DNA of 64,000 nucleotides from an uncultured Pseudomonadales bacterium (lineage in GTDB: Bacteria > Pseudomonadota > Gammaproteobacteria > Pseudomonadales > Pseudohongiellaceae): assembly GCA_943789335.1 (NCBI GenBank), contig CALSTS010000004.1, positions 145,933 through 209,932 of the forward strand, written 5' to 3'. Of this stretch, positions 1 to 8,647 are shown piece by piece; the stretch's first letter is position 1; each line of letters begins with the position of its first letter. Made by a program: the position numbers and the translations under genes. Below the pieces are notes generated by a model, which saw only the letters and a list, made by a program, of their open reading frames with translations, was not told the origin of the DNA and made no database searches.

Positions 1-434
1 TCTCGCTGTTTCGGAGCAACAAATTGTAAGGTGAAATTCAACACTACAACAGATGCGTTTGACAGCTCTGTATCCTGAATATCTTCGCAGCGTAGTTCCA
101 CTGGTAATAAATCTGCAGTTTTATTAAGCCTAATGATTCCTCGACAGCGTTCAATCATTGCCGATGAATTGTCGACGGCAACTATGGCGCAACTATCAAG
201 CTTAAGCTGCTGCAATAAGAAAGTAACCGCTCCTAACGAACAGCCCAAGTCATAAAGCTTGGTATTGCTGCTTGCATATTGCTCAGCCAAAACAGCAATC
301 ATTCTTACGATAAGCGCATAACCAGGCACAGAGCGATTCACCATGTCAGTAAATACACTAGCGACCTTGTCATCAAAAACAAAATCTACTAATGCATCAT
401 CGTAAAGAAAAATATTGTCTTTGTTCGAGTTCAT
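1..434 (-). CDS. cmoA: Carboxy-S-adenosyl-L-methionine synthase CmoA (5' part, runs off the window)
   Basis: CmoA converts SAM and prephenate into carboxy-SAM, which CmoB uses to modify wobble uridine 34 of some tRNAs. About 144 codons are present from an ATG at 434, and the 3' end lies left of the window. Recognisable family motifs are FVFDDKVASVF near the N-terminus, RSVPGYALIVRMI, the SAM-binding loop YDLGCSLGAVT, AVDNSSAMIERC, and VVLNFTLQFV close to the window edge. No frameshift is visible in this part, unlike most of the genes to its right. cmoB would be expected just outside the window. Identification from motifs is firm. Confidence 0.9.
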   Translation of the reverse strand, partial: MNSNKDNIFLYDDALVDFVFDDKVASVFTDMVNRSVPGYALIVRMIAVLAEQYASSNTKLYDLGCSLGAVTFLLQQLKLDSCAIVAVDNSSAMIERCRGIIRLNKTADLLPVELRCEDIQDTELSNASVVVLNFTLQFVAPKQR

Positions 435-441
435 TAATTAT

Positions 442-868
442 TTAAACTTCTGCCTCAGAATAGCCTCGGGCCTGTAAAGATTTCTTTAATTGCCTCTAGC
501 AGTTGCCGCCAGCCTGTTCTGGAGAGACTTCTTGAGCCAAACTAAAATCCAAGTCTCCCATTTTATCTATTGGGATTAAGTGAATATGCGTGTGAGGAAC
601 TTCCAGAGCCGACGATTACTGAAACCCCGATCCTTTTACAGGGAATCACCCCTTTTATCGCCTTTGCAATTTTTTGCGCTACCACCATTAAATGGGCAGC
701 AGTTTCCGGCGGCACGTCATCCCAATGATTCACTTCCATTTTTGGAATAACCATAAGGTGACCTTCCCTTATTGGCTGGATAGTCATAATTGAAAAACAC
801 AATTCGTCTTCCCAAACAAAATGTCCTGGAATTTTTTTATTTAATATTTTTGTAAAGATGCTTGCCAT
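442..868 (-). pseudogene. HIT-family hydrolase, interrupted by a frameshift and an in-frame TAG
   Basis: The N-terminal half (MASIFTKILNKKIPG, FVWEDELCFSIM, REGHLMVIPK) is a typical histidine-triad nucleotide hydrolase. The frame then leaves the family near 600-612. In another frame the expected continuation EVPHTHIHLIPI appears, with the catalytic H-x-H-x-H triad. That frame meets a TAG after about 35 residues, yet the same frame stays open afterwards (RQLKKSLQARGYSEAEV) to a TAA at 442. The gene therefore has one indel and one nonsense change, or several indels. It ends 7 bases before the cmoA start. A sequence error is at least as likely as true decay, because neighbouring genes show the same kind of lesion. 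Confidence 0.75.
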
Positions 869-934
869 TGCCTTGCCCTCTGCTAACGGGGTTGCAAACT
901 ATAGCACAGGCTCATAGGTGGGAATAAATGGATT

Positions 935-1396
935 TCAAATCGGTAACTTAGTGGTGCTAATAACCTGTCTCAATACGAAGCTGGAATGTACATCCGTCAC
1001 TCCTGGAATCTTGGTGATTTTATTCAATAAAAAGTCTTGATACACCTCCATATCTTGCACAGCTATCTTTAACAAATAATCAGCAGACTGCCCTGCTATC
1101 AACAAACACTCCAGCACTTCCGGATAGCTTTTAATCATCTTTTCGAAATGCTCAAAGCGATCAGGCGTATGTTTGTCCATATTTATCTGTATAAGTGCAA
1201 TGAGCTTTAGACCCAATTTTGATGCATTCAATAAGGCTGTATAGCCCTCTATCATGCCGCTCTCTTCCATCTGCTTCACTCGCCGCAAACAAGGCGAAGG
1301 AGACAAGCCAATAGCATCAGCTAGCTCTAGATTACTGATACGGCCATTCTTCTGTATTTCTTCCAGTATGCGTTTATCTGTTCTATCAAGTTCCAT
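935..1396 (-). CDS. Lrp/AsnC-family transcriptional regulator
   Basis: A 153-residue feast/famine regulator. The N-terminal winged helix-turn-helix (LDRTDKRILEEIQKNGRISN, then ELADAIGLSPSPCLRRVKQME) is followed by an alpha-beta RAM domain (residues about 65-145) that binds amino acids and drives oligomerisation. The organisation and the GYTALLN linker resemble E. coli Lrp, so leucine sensing is plausible but not proven. I start it at the ATG at 1396, which has AGGTGG upstream; a GTG at 1429 would add 11 residues. It is divergent from leuA across an AT-rich spacer, the usual setting for a local regulator of a leucine gene. Confidence 0.85.
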   Translation of the reverse strand: MELDRTDKRILEEIQKNGRISNLELADAIGLSPSPCLRRVKQMEESGMIEGYTALLNASKLGLKLIALIQINMDKHTPDRFEHFEKMIKSYPEVLECLLIAGQSADYLLKIAVQDMEVYQDFLLNKITKIPGVTDVHSSFVLRQVISTTKLPI

Positions 1397-1439
1397 TAAT
1401 GCCACCACCTGTTTGTTACTAAGCAACACTTAAATCATA

Positions 1440-1471
1440 ATATGCTCTTATATATCATATAAATAGCATAT
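1440..1471. promoter_or_regulatory. AT-rich inverted repeat between lrp-like gene and leuA
   Basis: ATATGCT at 1440-1446 and its complement AGCATAT at 1465-1471 are separated by 18 very AT-rich bases, just upstream of the Lrp-family gene. The place and character suit an autoregulatory Lrp-type site that could also act on leuA. The arms are only 7 bp in AT-rich DNA, so chance cannot be excluded. Confidence 0.3.
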
Positions 1472-1606
1472 ATTTTTATTAATCTAACAATTTTTAGCTA
1501 TTTATATCTATATTTGCCAAAATTATAACAATATTAGCAACAATTGCTCGTAAAAGTTCGTGTACAATGTCTGCCTCGAAACAAACAACTGATGTGGAGC
1601 AAGATC

Positions 1607-3280
1607 GTGAGTCGTTATAGCCATTCTAAATATCAAGCCTTTCAGCCTGTTCAATTGCCAGATAGATCCTGGCCGAATAAGGTCATCAATAAAGCACCTA
1701 CCTGGTGCAGCGTTGATTTGAGAGATGGCAATCAGGCTCTGATCGAGCCCATGTCCGTTGCACAAAAAAAAAGCTATTTGCGCTGCTGGTTGATATTGGC
1801 TTTAAGGAAATTGAAGTTGGCTTCCCTGCTGCTTCGCAGCCAGATTATGATTTCGTTCGCTGGTTAATTGAAGACAAGCAGATTCCCGACGATGTCACGA
1901 TTCAGGTATTAACTCAGGCACGCACAGCACTTATAGACAAAACGTATGAAGCCTTAAAAGGCGCAAAAAAAGCCATTGTGCACATGTATAACTCAACGTC
2001 AGTGGTACAGCGTGAGAAAGTTTTTAAACTGGATAAAGCGGGCATTATTGATATAGCCGTTAATGGCGCCAAAGATGTCATGCGCTGCGCCGAACAAAGA
2101 CCAGAAACCGATTGGTATTTCCAATATTCCCCAGAAAGTTTTACTGGCACCGAGCTAGACTTTGCCGTTGAAGTTTGTGATGCAGTCACCGATATCTGGC
2201 AGCCTACACCAGAACGTAAAGTTATCCTGAATCTGCCTTCCACTGTGGAAATGGCCACACCAAATGTTTATGCCGATCAAATTGAATGGTTTTGTCGTCA
2301 CGTTAAAAAACGCGATTCCGTGATTATCAGTTTACACACACACAATGATCGCGGTTGCGGTGTTGCGGCGTCCGAACTGGGCTTGATGGCAGGCGCTGAG
2401 CGCGTGGAAGGTACCTTGTTAGGCAATGGTGAACGCACAGGCAATTTGGATGTTGTTGTCATGGGTATGAACATGTACAGCCAGGGCGTTGATCCTGAGC
2501 TTAATTTTAGCGACATGGATCGCATATGCGCAGTTGTTAAAGAATGCACCCAGATTGATATACAGCCTCGCCATCCTTATGCAGGCAGCCTGGTTTTTAC
2601 TGCTTTTTCCGGCAGCCATCAGGACGCTATCAAGAAAAGTCTGAACGTACATCAGGAAGATGACGCCTGGGAAATCGCCTACCTGCCAATTGACCCGCGC
2701 GATGTCGGGCGAACCTATCAAGACGTCATCAGGGTTAACAGCCAGTCTGGCAAAGGCGGGGTCGCCTATGTGCTAGACAATAAGTATGGTTATCAATTGC
2801 CCCGCTGGTTGCAGATTGAGTTCAGCCGCATTGTGCAAAAAGCCGCAGAAGATAGCGGCCAGGAGATTGCCCCAGAAGAAATCTGGCAATTATTTGAGCA
2901 AAGCTATCTGAACCTCTCATCTCCACTTATCTTGCAGACTTTTTCTATAGAAAAAAGCGGCGAAAAAGAAACCGTTTCAGGCACTATAGATTTGGAAGGC
3001 CAAGAATTCCATGTGCAGGGCCAAGGCTCTGGCATGCTCGCTGCATTCAGCAATGCCCTACAAAGCACTTTGGGAATTGAGTTCCAGTTACTGGAATATG
3101 GTGAACATGCTCTAAGTCCAGAGCTCAACCGCCGAGGCAGTGACTTATATTCAGCTAAAATATGAAAATGACCGCTATACCGGCATAGCGGTTAATGAGG
3201 ACATCGTGACGTCTTCTGTTAACGCCTTATTAAATGGCGTTGGCCAGATTATGCATGCCAGAAAGCAGTTGGCAGCTTAA
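1607..3280 (+). CDS. leuA: 2-isopropylmalate synthase (LeuA), with two frameshifts
   Basis: First committed step of leucine synthesis: acetyl-CoA plus 2-oxoisovalerate to 2-isopropylmalate. Family motifs are clear: [25 protein letters not shown] (metal-binding Asp), [22 protein letters not shown] (metal-binding His), GNGERTGN and RHPYAG. The start chosen is GTG 1607, which has GGAG seven bases upstream. The frame breaks at a run of nine A (1764-1772); the other frame continues with [20 protein letters not shown]. It breaks again near 3129-3141, where [11 protein letters not shown] replaces the expected C-terminal regulatory-domain end ([19 protein letters not shown], to a TAA at 3280). Neither break removes sequence, so one-base read errors are likely; slippage on the A run is an alternative for the first. 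Confidence 0.88.
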
Positions 3281-3323
3281 TCTTACAAAATAATCCACTT
3301 TTTATAAGCATTAGCGCTTTTTA

Positions 3324-4020
3324 ATGGCATATTTTCCCACATTTTTCTTTGATTTCAATATTACACGCTCAAAACGTAAGACTTTGTCAATCATTATCAA
3401 AAGTGGGAAAGTTGAAGTTAAATCTCCATATAATTTGCCTGATGTGGATATTTTTTCATTTGTCGCAGAAAAGCAAGGCTGGATCGAAAAACACCTAGCC
3501 GAACAAGAAGTTAAGCTTACCCAGAAACTGGTTATCACAGACGGTTATGACGTGATGTTCTTTGGTCAACCGCGCCGCATTGAAGTAATTTACGCTAGCA
3601 GACCAAAAGTAGAAATAACAGATGACCGTCTGCTGATTTATAGCCGCAGTAATGAGCCCGAAGTCTTAGAAAAGCATTTTTCAAAATGGTTAAAGCTTCA
3701 GGCAAGTGAGTACATGACGACACAAACAATAAAAACCGCTCGCGCACTCGGTGTTGAAGAAAGATTGCAAGAAGTGGTCTTCAGAAAAACTAAAACCAAA
3801 TGGGGACACTGCGGGTCGGACGGCACGATTCAATATAACTGGCTCACCATGATGGCGCCTAAAGAAGTCATTGATTATTTAATTGCGCATGAGAGTAGCC
3901 ACCTCGTATCATATGAATCATTCCAAACGATTTTGGCAAACAGTTGCTTCCGTTTGCCCAGATTATAAAAATTTAAAAGACTGGTTAAAAACTTACGGGC
4001 ATCGTTTCTGGACTGAGTAA
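3324..4020 (+). pseudogene. YgjP-like zinc metallopeptidase (M48/WLM type), frameshifted near the active site
   Basis: The N-terminal part (ITRSKRKTLSIIIKSGKVEV) and the core KTKTKWGHCGSDGTIQYNW, followed by EVIDYLIAHESSH, match the YgjP/DUF45 metallopeptidase family; HESSH is the HExxH zinc motif. After HLVSY the frame diverges and stops at 3968. In another frame the family ending is present (NHSKRFWQTVASVCPDYKNL, then TYGHRFWTE, TAA at 4020), so a single indel lies at about 3908-3926, between the zinc motif and the usual third ligand (the NHS histidine). Function in the family is poorly known. Repairing one base would restore a protein of ordinary length. Confidence 0.75.
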
Positions 4021-4125
4021 TATGATGAGCTGTAAGAATCGGAATTTATTTTTATTGGGCAGTGGAAAGAGCTGGGTTTTTTGCCCATCTACTTAAGTTA
4101 ACAATAAGTTATTTTTGGCGGAACC

Positions 4126-4551
4126 ATGAACAAAAAATTAAAAGATGTTGAAGGGCAATGTGTTTGCGGCGCGGTAACATTCTCAATATCTGGCGAAGTA
4201 TCATCGTTTCATTTATGTTACTGCTCAAGATGCAGGCAATCTACAGGTTCAGCTCATGCCTCAAATATTTTTACCAAACCAGAAAATATAACATGGAATT
4301 CAGGCAAAGATTTCGTGCAACGGTTCGAGTTAGCGACGGCAAAACACTGGGCCACACAATTTTGTAAAGCCTGCGGATCAAGTTTGCCTTATCTAAATCG
4401 AACCGGTAACTTCCTCGTGGTACCGGCTGGCAGTTTAACATCAGCTTTTGATTTGGCGCCTGATGATAAAATATTTTGCGATTCAAAAGCCAAGTGGACA
4501 GAAAGCATCTCTGGGCTGCCAAAATTTCCTGGATATCCAGACAAATTTTAG
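4126..4551 (+). CDS. GFA/CENP-V domain zinc protein
   Basis: An intact 141-residue protein of the GFA (glutathione-dependent formaldehyde-activating enzyme-like, DUF636) fold. The zinc-binding cysteines follow the family order: QCVCGAV near residue 11-17, CYCSRCRQSTG near 33-43, and FCKACGSSLPY near 80-90. Most members have no proven substrate, so formaldehyde metabolism should not be assumed. It stands alone, with 105 bases before it and a LysE-family gene after it on the same strand. Confidence 0.8.
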   Translation: MNKKLKDVEGQCVCGAVTFSISGEVSSFHLCYCSRCRQSTGSAHASNIFTKPENITWNSGKDFVQRFELATAKHWATQFCKACGSSLPYLNRTGNFLVVPAGSLTSAFDLAPDDKIFCDSKAKWTESISGLPKFPGYPDKF

Positions 4552-4680
4552 TAATGTATTTAAGCATCTTGCTGCTAAATTCTAGTGAAACGCTCGAAAT
4601 ATATAATAAAACTCAGGCCGGAATCTAAAGTCTAAAATCGTTAGCATGGCTAACTTGCTGAACAAAAAGAGAAAATAAAA

Positions 4681-5294
4681 ATGGAATTCATCATTGCGCT
4701 TTTTGTTTTCTCAGCTTCGGCAACCGTTACACCTGGTCCAAATAATATTATGATATTGGCATCAGGCCTTAACTTCGGAATCTTAAAAAGCCTGCCGCAC
4801 TATCTAGGGTTTGTATTGGCTTTCCAATTATGGTTATCCTAATTGGCTTGGGCTTTGGCTTTATATTTGAAAGATTTCCTGTTGTTCATACTTATATTCG
4901 GATTATAGGAATTGCGTATCTTATTTTTTTATCATGGAAGATTGCCTCCAGCGCGCCCAACTCCTTAAATGCAAAGCAAGCGAGGCCTTTTTCTTTCCTG
5001 CAAGCGGTTTTGTTTCAATGGGTCAATCCAAAAGCCTGGATCATGGCGACAAGTGCCGTCGCAGCCTTCACATCAGGCAATGCTAATATTCTTCTTCAGG
5101 TTTCTATTATTGCTTTGGCGTTTATGGTGGTGGCTTTCCCTTGCACGGGGCTATGGCTCTTTTTTGGCGTATGGCTTAAGAAATTCTTTAATACTCCGTC
5201 ACATCAACAAAATTTTAATATCGGAATGGCTATTTTATTAATTCTTTCTATTACGCCCGTTACCTATGATTTAATAAAAGAGTTTATAAACTAA
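4681..5294 (+). pseudogene. LysE/RhtB-family amino-acid exporter, frameshifted
   Basis: The ATG at 4681 opens a classical LysE N-terminus (SASATVTPGPNNIMILASGL, then NFGILKSLPHYLGF), which hits a stop just after residue 50. The +1-shifted frame from about 4825 continues seamlessly (MVILIGLGFGFIFERFP) through four more hydrophobic segments, the conserved QWVNPKAWIMA motif, to 5294. One missing base near 4808-4826 explains the break. Family members export amino acids or homoserine lactones across the inner membrane; the substrate cannot be told from sequence. The break is probably a sequencing indel rather than inactivation. Confidence 0.75.
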
Positions 5295-5323
5295 CATTAC
5301 AGTAAAATTATGAGGCGAACTAT

Positions 5324-5614
5324 ATGAGCGTATTTGTTACTTTAGAAATTAATGCTAAGCCAGAAAATACCGCAGCGGTCAAAGGGCTGCTAGCAGAATT
5401 GTTTCCTGATACCAGAGCATACGATGGCTGCATTGATATCACTGCTTATCTTAATGACAATGGCTATACGTTTATATTTATTGAGAATTGGGAGACTAAA
5501 GATAAATATGAAAAATATTTGGCATGGCGTGAAGAAACTGGCTCTCTTGCCGCATTGGGCGCACTTCTGCAAGGGCCTCCAACTATAAAGTATTTTGAAA
5601 CAGTAGAAGCATAA
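5324..5614 (+). CDS. Antibiotic biosynthesis monooxygenase (ABM)-domain protein
   Basis: An intact 96-residue single-domain protein with the ferredoxin-like ABM pattern: a beta strand VFVTLEINAKPEN, helix AVKGLLAELFPDTRAYDGC, strands ITAYLNDN and YTFIFIENWETKDKYEKYL, and a final helix. Family members are small dimeric monooxygenases or quinone-reactive proteins such as YgiN; the substrate is unknown here. It lies 29 bases after the LysE-family gene and may be cotranscribed with it. Confidence 0.7.
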   Translation: MSVFVTLEINAKPENTAAVKGLLAELFPDTRAYDGCIDITAYLNDNGYTFIFIENWETKDKYEKYLAWREETGSLAALGALLQGPPTIKYFETVEA

Positions 5615-5653
5615 ATAAATTTGTTGTTATTTTGCTCTTAAAAAGGAACACAT

Positions 5654-6075
5654 GTGGCCAACATTGCTAACTCAGATAGCGACATTCTGGCATGTTTCGA
5701 TACCATGGCAGAACTTCGCCCTCACTTAATTAAGGATACTTTTTAGCCACCGTCAAAGACATGCAAAAAGGCGGCTATCAACTGGCTTATATCCGTGAAG
5801 GCGCAATCGTTGTGGCAGTAGCTGGTTATCGTATTGCTAGAAACCTTCATATGGGGAAACACCTTTATGTCGATGATCTCGTAACCAGGGAAAGCCAGCG
5901 CTCAAAAACTTACGGTGAAAGTTTATTGTCATGGCTAAGAGAATTAGCCATAAACGAAGACTGTGCTTATCTACACTTAGACTCAGGCACTCATCGAGGC
6001 CGCGCCCATAAGTTTTACTTCCAACAAGGATTGAGTATTGCCAGCTATCATTTTAGTGAAAAACTGATAAATTAA
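5654..6075 (+). pseudogene. GNAT-family N-acetyltransferase, frameshifted in a T run
   Basis: GTG 5654, preceded by AAGGA, opens VANIANSDSDILACF and continues to ELRPHLIKDTF, where a TAG ends the frame. With one extra T in the five-T run at 5740-5744 the frame continues as FLATVKDMQKGGYQLAYI, then GKHLYVDDLVTRESQRSKTYGESLLSWL (a GNAT acetyl-CoA site with the R/QxxGxG/A-like turn) and ends HKFYFQQGLSIASYHF at 6075. Length and motif order are ordinary for GNAT proteins; substrate unknown. The position of the break in a homopolymer suggests an undercalled base. Confidence 0.7.
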
Positions 6076-6095
6076 TAAATTGATAAATTGATAAA
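6067..6095 (+). repeat. Short 8-bp tandem repeat
   Basis: The unit ATAAATTG recurs about 3.6 times, covering the stop codon of the GNAT gene and the bases after it. It is AT-rich and short; most likely neutral replication slippage. Confidence 0.6.
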
Positions 6096-6165
6096 CAGCA
6101 ATATTGGTAAATTTAGAACGAGCTAATACGCCAAAATAATAACCTCAATATCAGAGTAAACTTTA

Positions 6166-6678
6166 ATGAGCACCTATTGTGAAGCCTCAATCGGCCATCC
6201 TTTCCATGGCCCTTATCATGACAACGAATATGGTTTTCCATTAACTGATGACAATGAATTATTCGAACGACTGGTGTTAGAAATAAATCAGGCAGGTTTA
6301 TCCTGGTTAACTGTCCTAAAAAAGAAGGCCGCTTTTCAAAAAGCTTTTCGGAATTTTAATGTTGCAAAAGTTGCGCGCTTCAAAGAAAAAGATCGCACCC
6401 GCCTATTGGCAGATGCCAGCATTATTCGTAATCGCTTAAAAATCGATGCTGCCATTTCAAATGCCAACACTATTTTAGATTTACAAAAAGAATTTGGATC
6501 TTTTCATGCTTGGCTACAACACCATCACCCCATAACAAAGGATGAATGGGTAGCATTATTTAAGAAAACTTTTCGCTTTACCGGTGGAGAAATCACTGGC
6601 GAGTTCTTGATGAGCACCGGTTATTTAGCTGGCGCACACCATGTTAACTGCCCTATTTATAGAAAATTGAAAAGCTAG
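6166..6678 (+). CDS. tag: DNA-3-methyladenine glycosylase I
   Basis: Removes 3-methyladenine from alkylated DNA as the first step of base excision repair. The 170-residue protein shows YHDNEYG (residue 17 on) with the catalytic-pocket Glu, QAGLSWLTVLKKKAAF, and IIRNRLKI. The zinc snap of the family is kept: Cys5 and His18 at the N-terminus, His158 and Cys162 in HHVNC at the C-terminus. It is slightly shorter than E. coli Tag (187). It is intact, one of few in this stretch, and faces an alkyltransferase-like gene, so the two form a small alkylation-repair pair. Confidence 0.88.
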   Translation: MSTYCEASIGHPFHGPYHDNEYGFPLTDDNELFERLVLEINQAGLSWLTVLKKKAAFQKAFRNFNVAKVARFKEKDRTRLLADASIIRNRLKIDAAISNANTILDLQKEFGSFHAWLQHHHPITKDEWVALFKKTFRFTGGEITGEFLMSTGYLAGAHHVNCPIYRKLKS

Positions 6679-6721
6679 ACCCGCCCTGGTTAAAACCTTA
6701 AAAAAGTGTAGATGGCATAAG

Positions 6722-7071
6722 TTAGAATTCAAGTTTAAATAGAATGTCATCCAAACTTGGCTGCCATTTATATTCATCCATCTGAACGCGGTTTTTAATA
6801 ACTGCCACGCCCTCATCTTGCAGTAAGCCGGCCTGCTTTAAACTCGCGTTTCGATCCCGCTTTAAAAGCAAGCTGGCCATTTGCGCGCAACACCCTGTAC
6901 CAAGGCACTTGCATGGCTGCTGGTGCATAAGCCATACATCTGCCTACTAGTCTTGCTCTGCCCGGCAAGCCTGCCAGAGTCAGCTATTTGCCCATAACTA
7001 GCGACTTTTCCAGCAGGGATTGTCAACACTGTTTGCCAGATATGTTCGTAGTTTTTATTGGTGGAGGTCAA
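6722..7071 (-). pseudogene. Alkyltransferase-like (ATL/MGMT-type) protein with two frameshifts
   Basis: Start (TTG 7071) and fold motif IWQTVLTIPAGKVASYGQIAD match the DNA-binding domain of O6-alkylguanine transferases. The family sequence then jumps frame near 6971-6985 (LAGLPGRARLVGRCMAYAPA, then VPWYRVLRANGQLAF) and again near 6838-6850 (LKQAGLLQDEGV to the end at 6722). The active-site motif PCHR is replaced by PWYR, so the cysteine acceptor is missing. That is the hallmark of ATL proteins, which bind alkylguanine and hand the lesion to nucleotide excision repair instead of removing the alkyl group. The two indels are most simply sequence errors. Confidence 0.72.
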
Positions 7072-7140
7072 AGAAGTAACTATGCTATTTTATGTTGCTA
7101 TGAGATTATATAAAGGCTGTAAAAATAATATTTCTAATTT

Positions 7141-7641
7141 TCAAATTTCTTCGTCGTGATCTGCCCAAATAAAACCAATTGGATTTTTAGCTCTTTCTAA
7201 CTCTTTATCAGCGTGATCATCTAATTCTTTGGCATAACAAATTAATTGAATGGTATCTTGATGAGCTAACATTGAGCAGGGAATATCTTCGCCCATAGTA
7301 CCTTCAATGCGTATGCCATCAAAACTAACCTGGGCGAGAGAGCGCACTTCAACCTGCACGCCTCCATGTAAAATAGCTACTATAGCTGGGCGAAAATTTG
7401 AAGGTAATTTCTCACTCCATGCACGCGCTTCAATCGCCAATGCTTCCAATAAGACCCCGGCACTTCGAAACTCGTTTTCATCTTCTCTGGAACAAACATT
7501 CGGATGCTTTAGACGATTCTCTTTAGCTAATGCTGGCGGCCTAAATCCAGGAACAGGAACCATTTGGCGAGGCAGGTAATTTATCTGCTGTTGATTCACG
7601 TGGTTAATACTTTTTTTAGACTCAGACTTATTATCGGACAT
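7141..7641 (-). CDS. Hypothetical protein, third gene of the protease-FHA operon
   Basis: I do not recognise this 166-residue protein. It starts at ATG 7641 (an upstream in-frame start at 7701 would overlap the FHA gene). The first 50 residues are polar and proline-rich with no signal peptide. From about residue 55 a compact domain is predicted: VLLEALAIEARAWSEKLP, AIVAILHGGVQVEVRSLAQ, GIRIEGTMGEDIPCSMLAHQ, ending acidic (WADHDEEI). It follows the FHA gene by 22 bases and so probably belongs to the same transcript, which hints at a cytoplasmic partner of that protein. Confidence 0.6.
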   Translation of the reverse strand: MSDNKSESKKSINHVNQQQINYLPRQMVPVPGFRPPALAKENRLKHPNVCSREDENEFRSAGVLLEALAIEARAWSEKLPSNFRPAIVAILHGGVQVEVRSLAQVSFDGIRIEGTMGEDIPCSMLAHQDTIQLICYAKELDDHADKELERAKNPIGFIWADHDEEI

Positions 7642-7663
7642 AGGGAGCCTCAAGTTCGAGAAA

Positions 7664-8647
7664 TTAAGATCTATCTCGCGCAAGCTCTTGCGCAAGCCCA
7701 AGTTCCAAATCCTCTGCTACATCGGAAATAAATTCTGGAACTGACTCTTCGCTGGGCGAAAGACGAATATCGAAACGTTGCACCAAATTATGCATTGTTG
7801 GTTGTGTACTAAAATCTGGTCTATCAACAATATCTTGGACCGTTCTAATCCCTAATACAGTCCACGCCACGCCTATTCCAACAAAGGCTGCCCGCTTAAC
7901 AGAAGTTGTGCTGATTGCTCGCATCTGCCAAGCAAGAAGCCAGGCAAAAAAGATGCCGCTGAAAATAAGAATAAGAAAATCTGCCGCCGCTTGGTTAGTA
8001 AAAAAATAACTGATAACAGCGTTTAGCTCTTCGGATAATATAAATACCAAGCAGCCAAAACTGGCTATAGTCAATTGCAATAAATAACGCCAGCTATGTA
8101 AAAATACTCTGCTAACAAAGCTCATCACTGTTGCAATAGCGATGGGAATAGCAAAATACAACAGGCGGTTTACAAGAATTTCTGTCCAATCATTGTTTAA
8201 CGAAAATTGCTGGTAAGAGAAGTAAAACGTAGCCAGCATATATACCAAGCTCAGACTTAAGGCTAGCCAAATAGTTGAGGCTATTTCCGACAAGCGCGAA
8301 CTTCGCGCGATAATTAAGGTTGGCTCTACCGGAGAGTGCGCTGCGTGCAAATCAAGATGCGTTCTTCCAATATTGATTGTCGTCGGGACACTGAAGTTAT
8401 GTAAATCATGCTGTCCTTCATCAAGTTGCTCTTTCCCAATCCAGGTGCCATTTTCATCTGCAATGCTTTTAACTTGGAAGCCATCTTCATTGGTATGGAT
8501 TTCCAAATGATGAGCCGATACCGTTTCATCAGCAATAATCAAATCATTGTCATAAGCTCGGCCAATCCGAAAAGGGAATTTATCTGCACGATGAAAAACC
8601 GGCTGACTTCTGCCCCCCTTAGAGACTCGAATTATGAGGGATTCCAT
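7664..8647 (-). CDS. FHA-domain membrane protein
   Basis: A 327-residue protein. Residues about 20-98 form a forkhead-associated domain, with the phosphopeptide-binding signatures FRIGRAYDNDLII, SAHHLEI and NGTWIG. FHA domains bind phosphothreonine proteins. Residues about 125-280 contain several hydrophobic segments (IWLALSLSLVYMLATFYF, LLYFAIPIAIATVMSFV, LLQLTIASFGCLVFIL, ILIFSGIFFAWLLAW), followed by a 60-residue acidic soluble tail. Topology would put FHA in the cytoplasm. Its ATG lies inside the end of the protease gene (16-base overlap), so the two are translationally coupled. No Ser/Thr kinase is seen in the window, so the phosphorylated partner is unknown. Confidence 0.8.
   Translation of the reverse strand: MESLIIRVSKGGRSQPVFHRADKFPFRIGRAYDNDLIIADETVSAHHLEIHTNEDGFQVKSIADENGTWIGKEQLDEGQHDLHNFSVPTTINIGRTHLDLHAAHSPVEPTLIIARSSRLSEIASTIWLALSLSLVYMLATFYFSYQQFSLNNDWTEILVNRLLYFAIPIAIATVMSFVSRVFLHSWRYLLQLTIASFGCLVFILSEELNAVISYFFTNQAAADFLILIFSGIFFAWLLAWQMRAISTTSVKRAAFVGIGVAWTVLGIRTVQDIVDRPDFSTQPTMHNLVQRFDIRLSPSEESVPEFISDVAEDLELGLAQELARDRS

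Noticed and set aside
1567..1620. 17-codon open frame overlapping the leuA start, a possible leader peptide
   Set aside because: It has only one leucine codon, at its last position, and no terminator/antiterminator pair, so there is no attenuation signature.
3171..3192. Hairpin ACCGCTAT-ACCGGC-ATAGCGGT after the apparent leuA stop
   Set aside because: It looks like a terminator, but once the second leuA frameshift is repaired it lies in the coding tail (NDRYTGIAV), and no T run follows.
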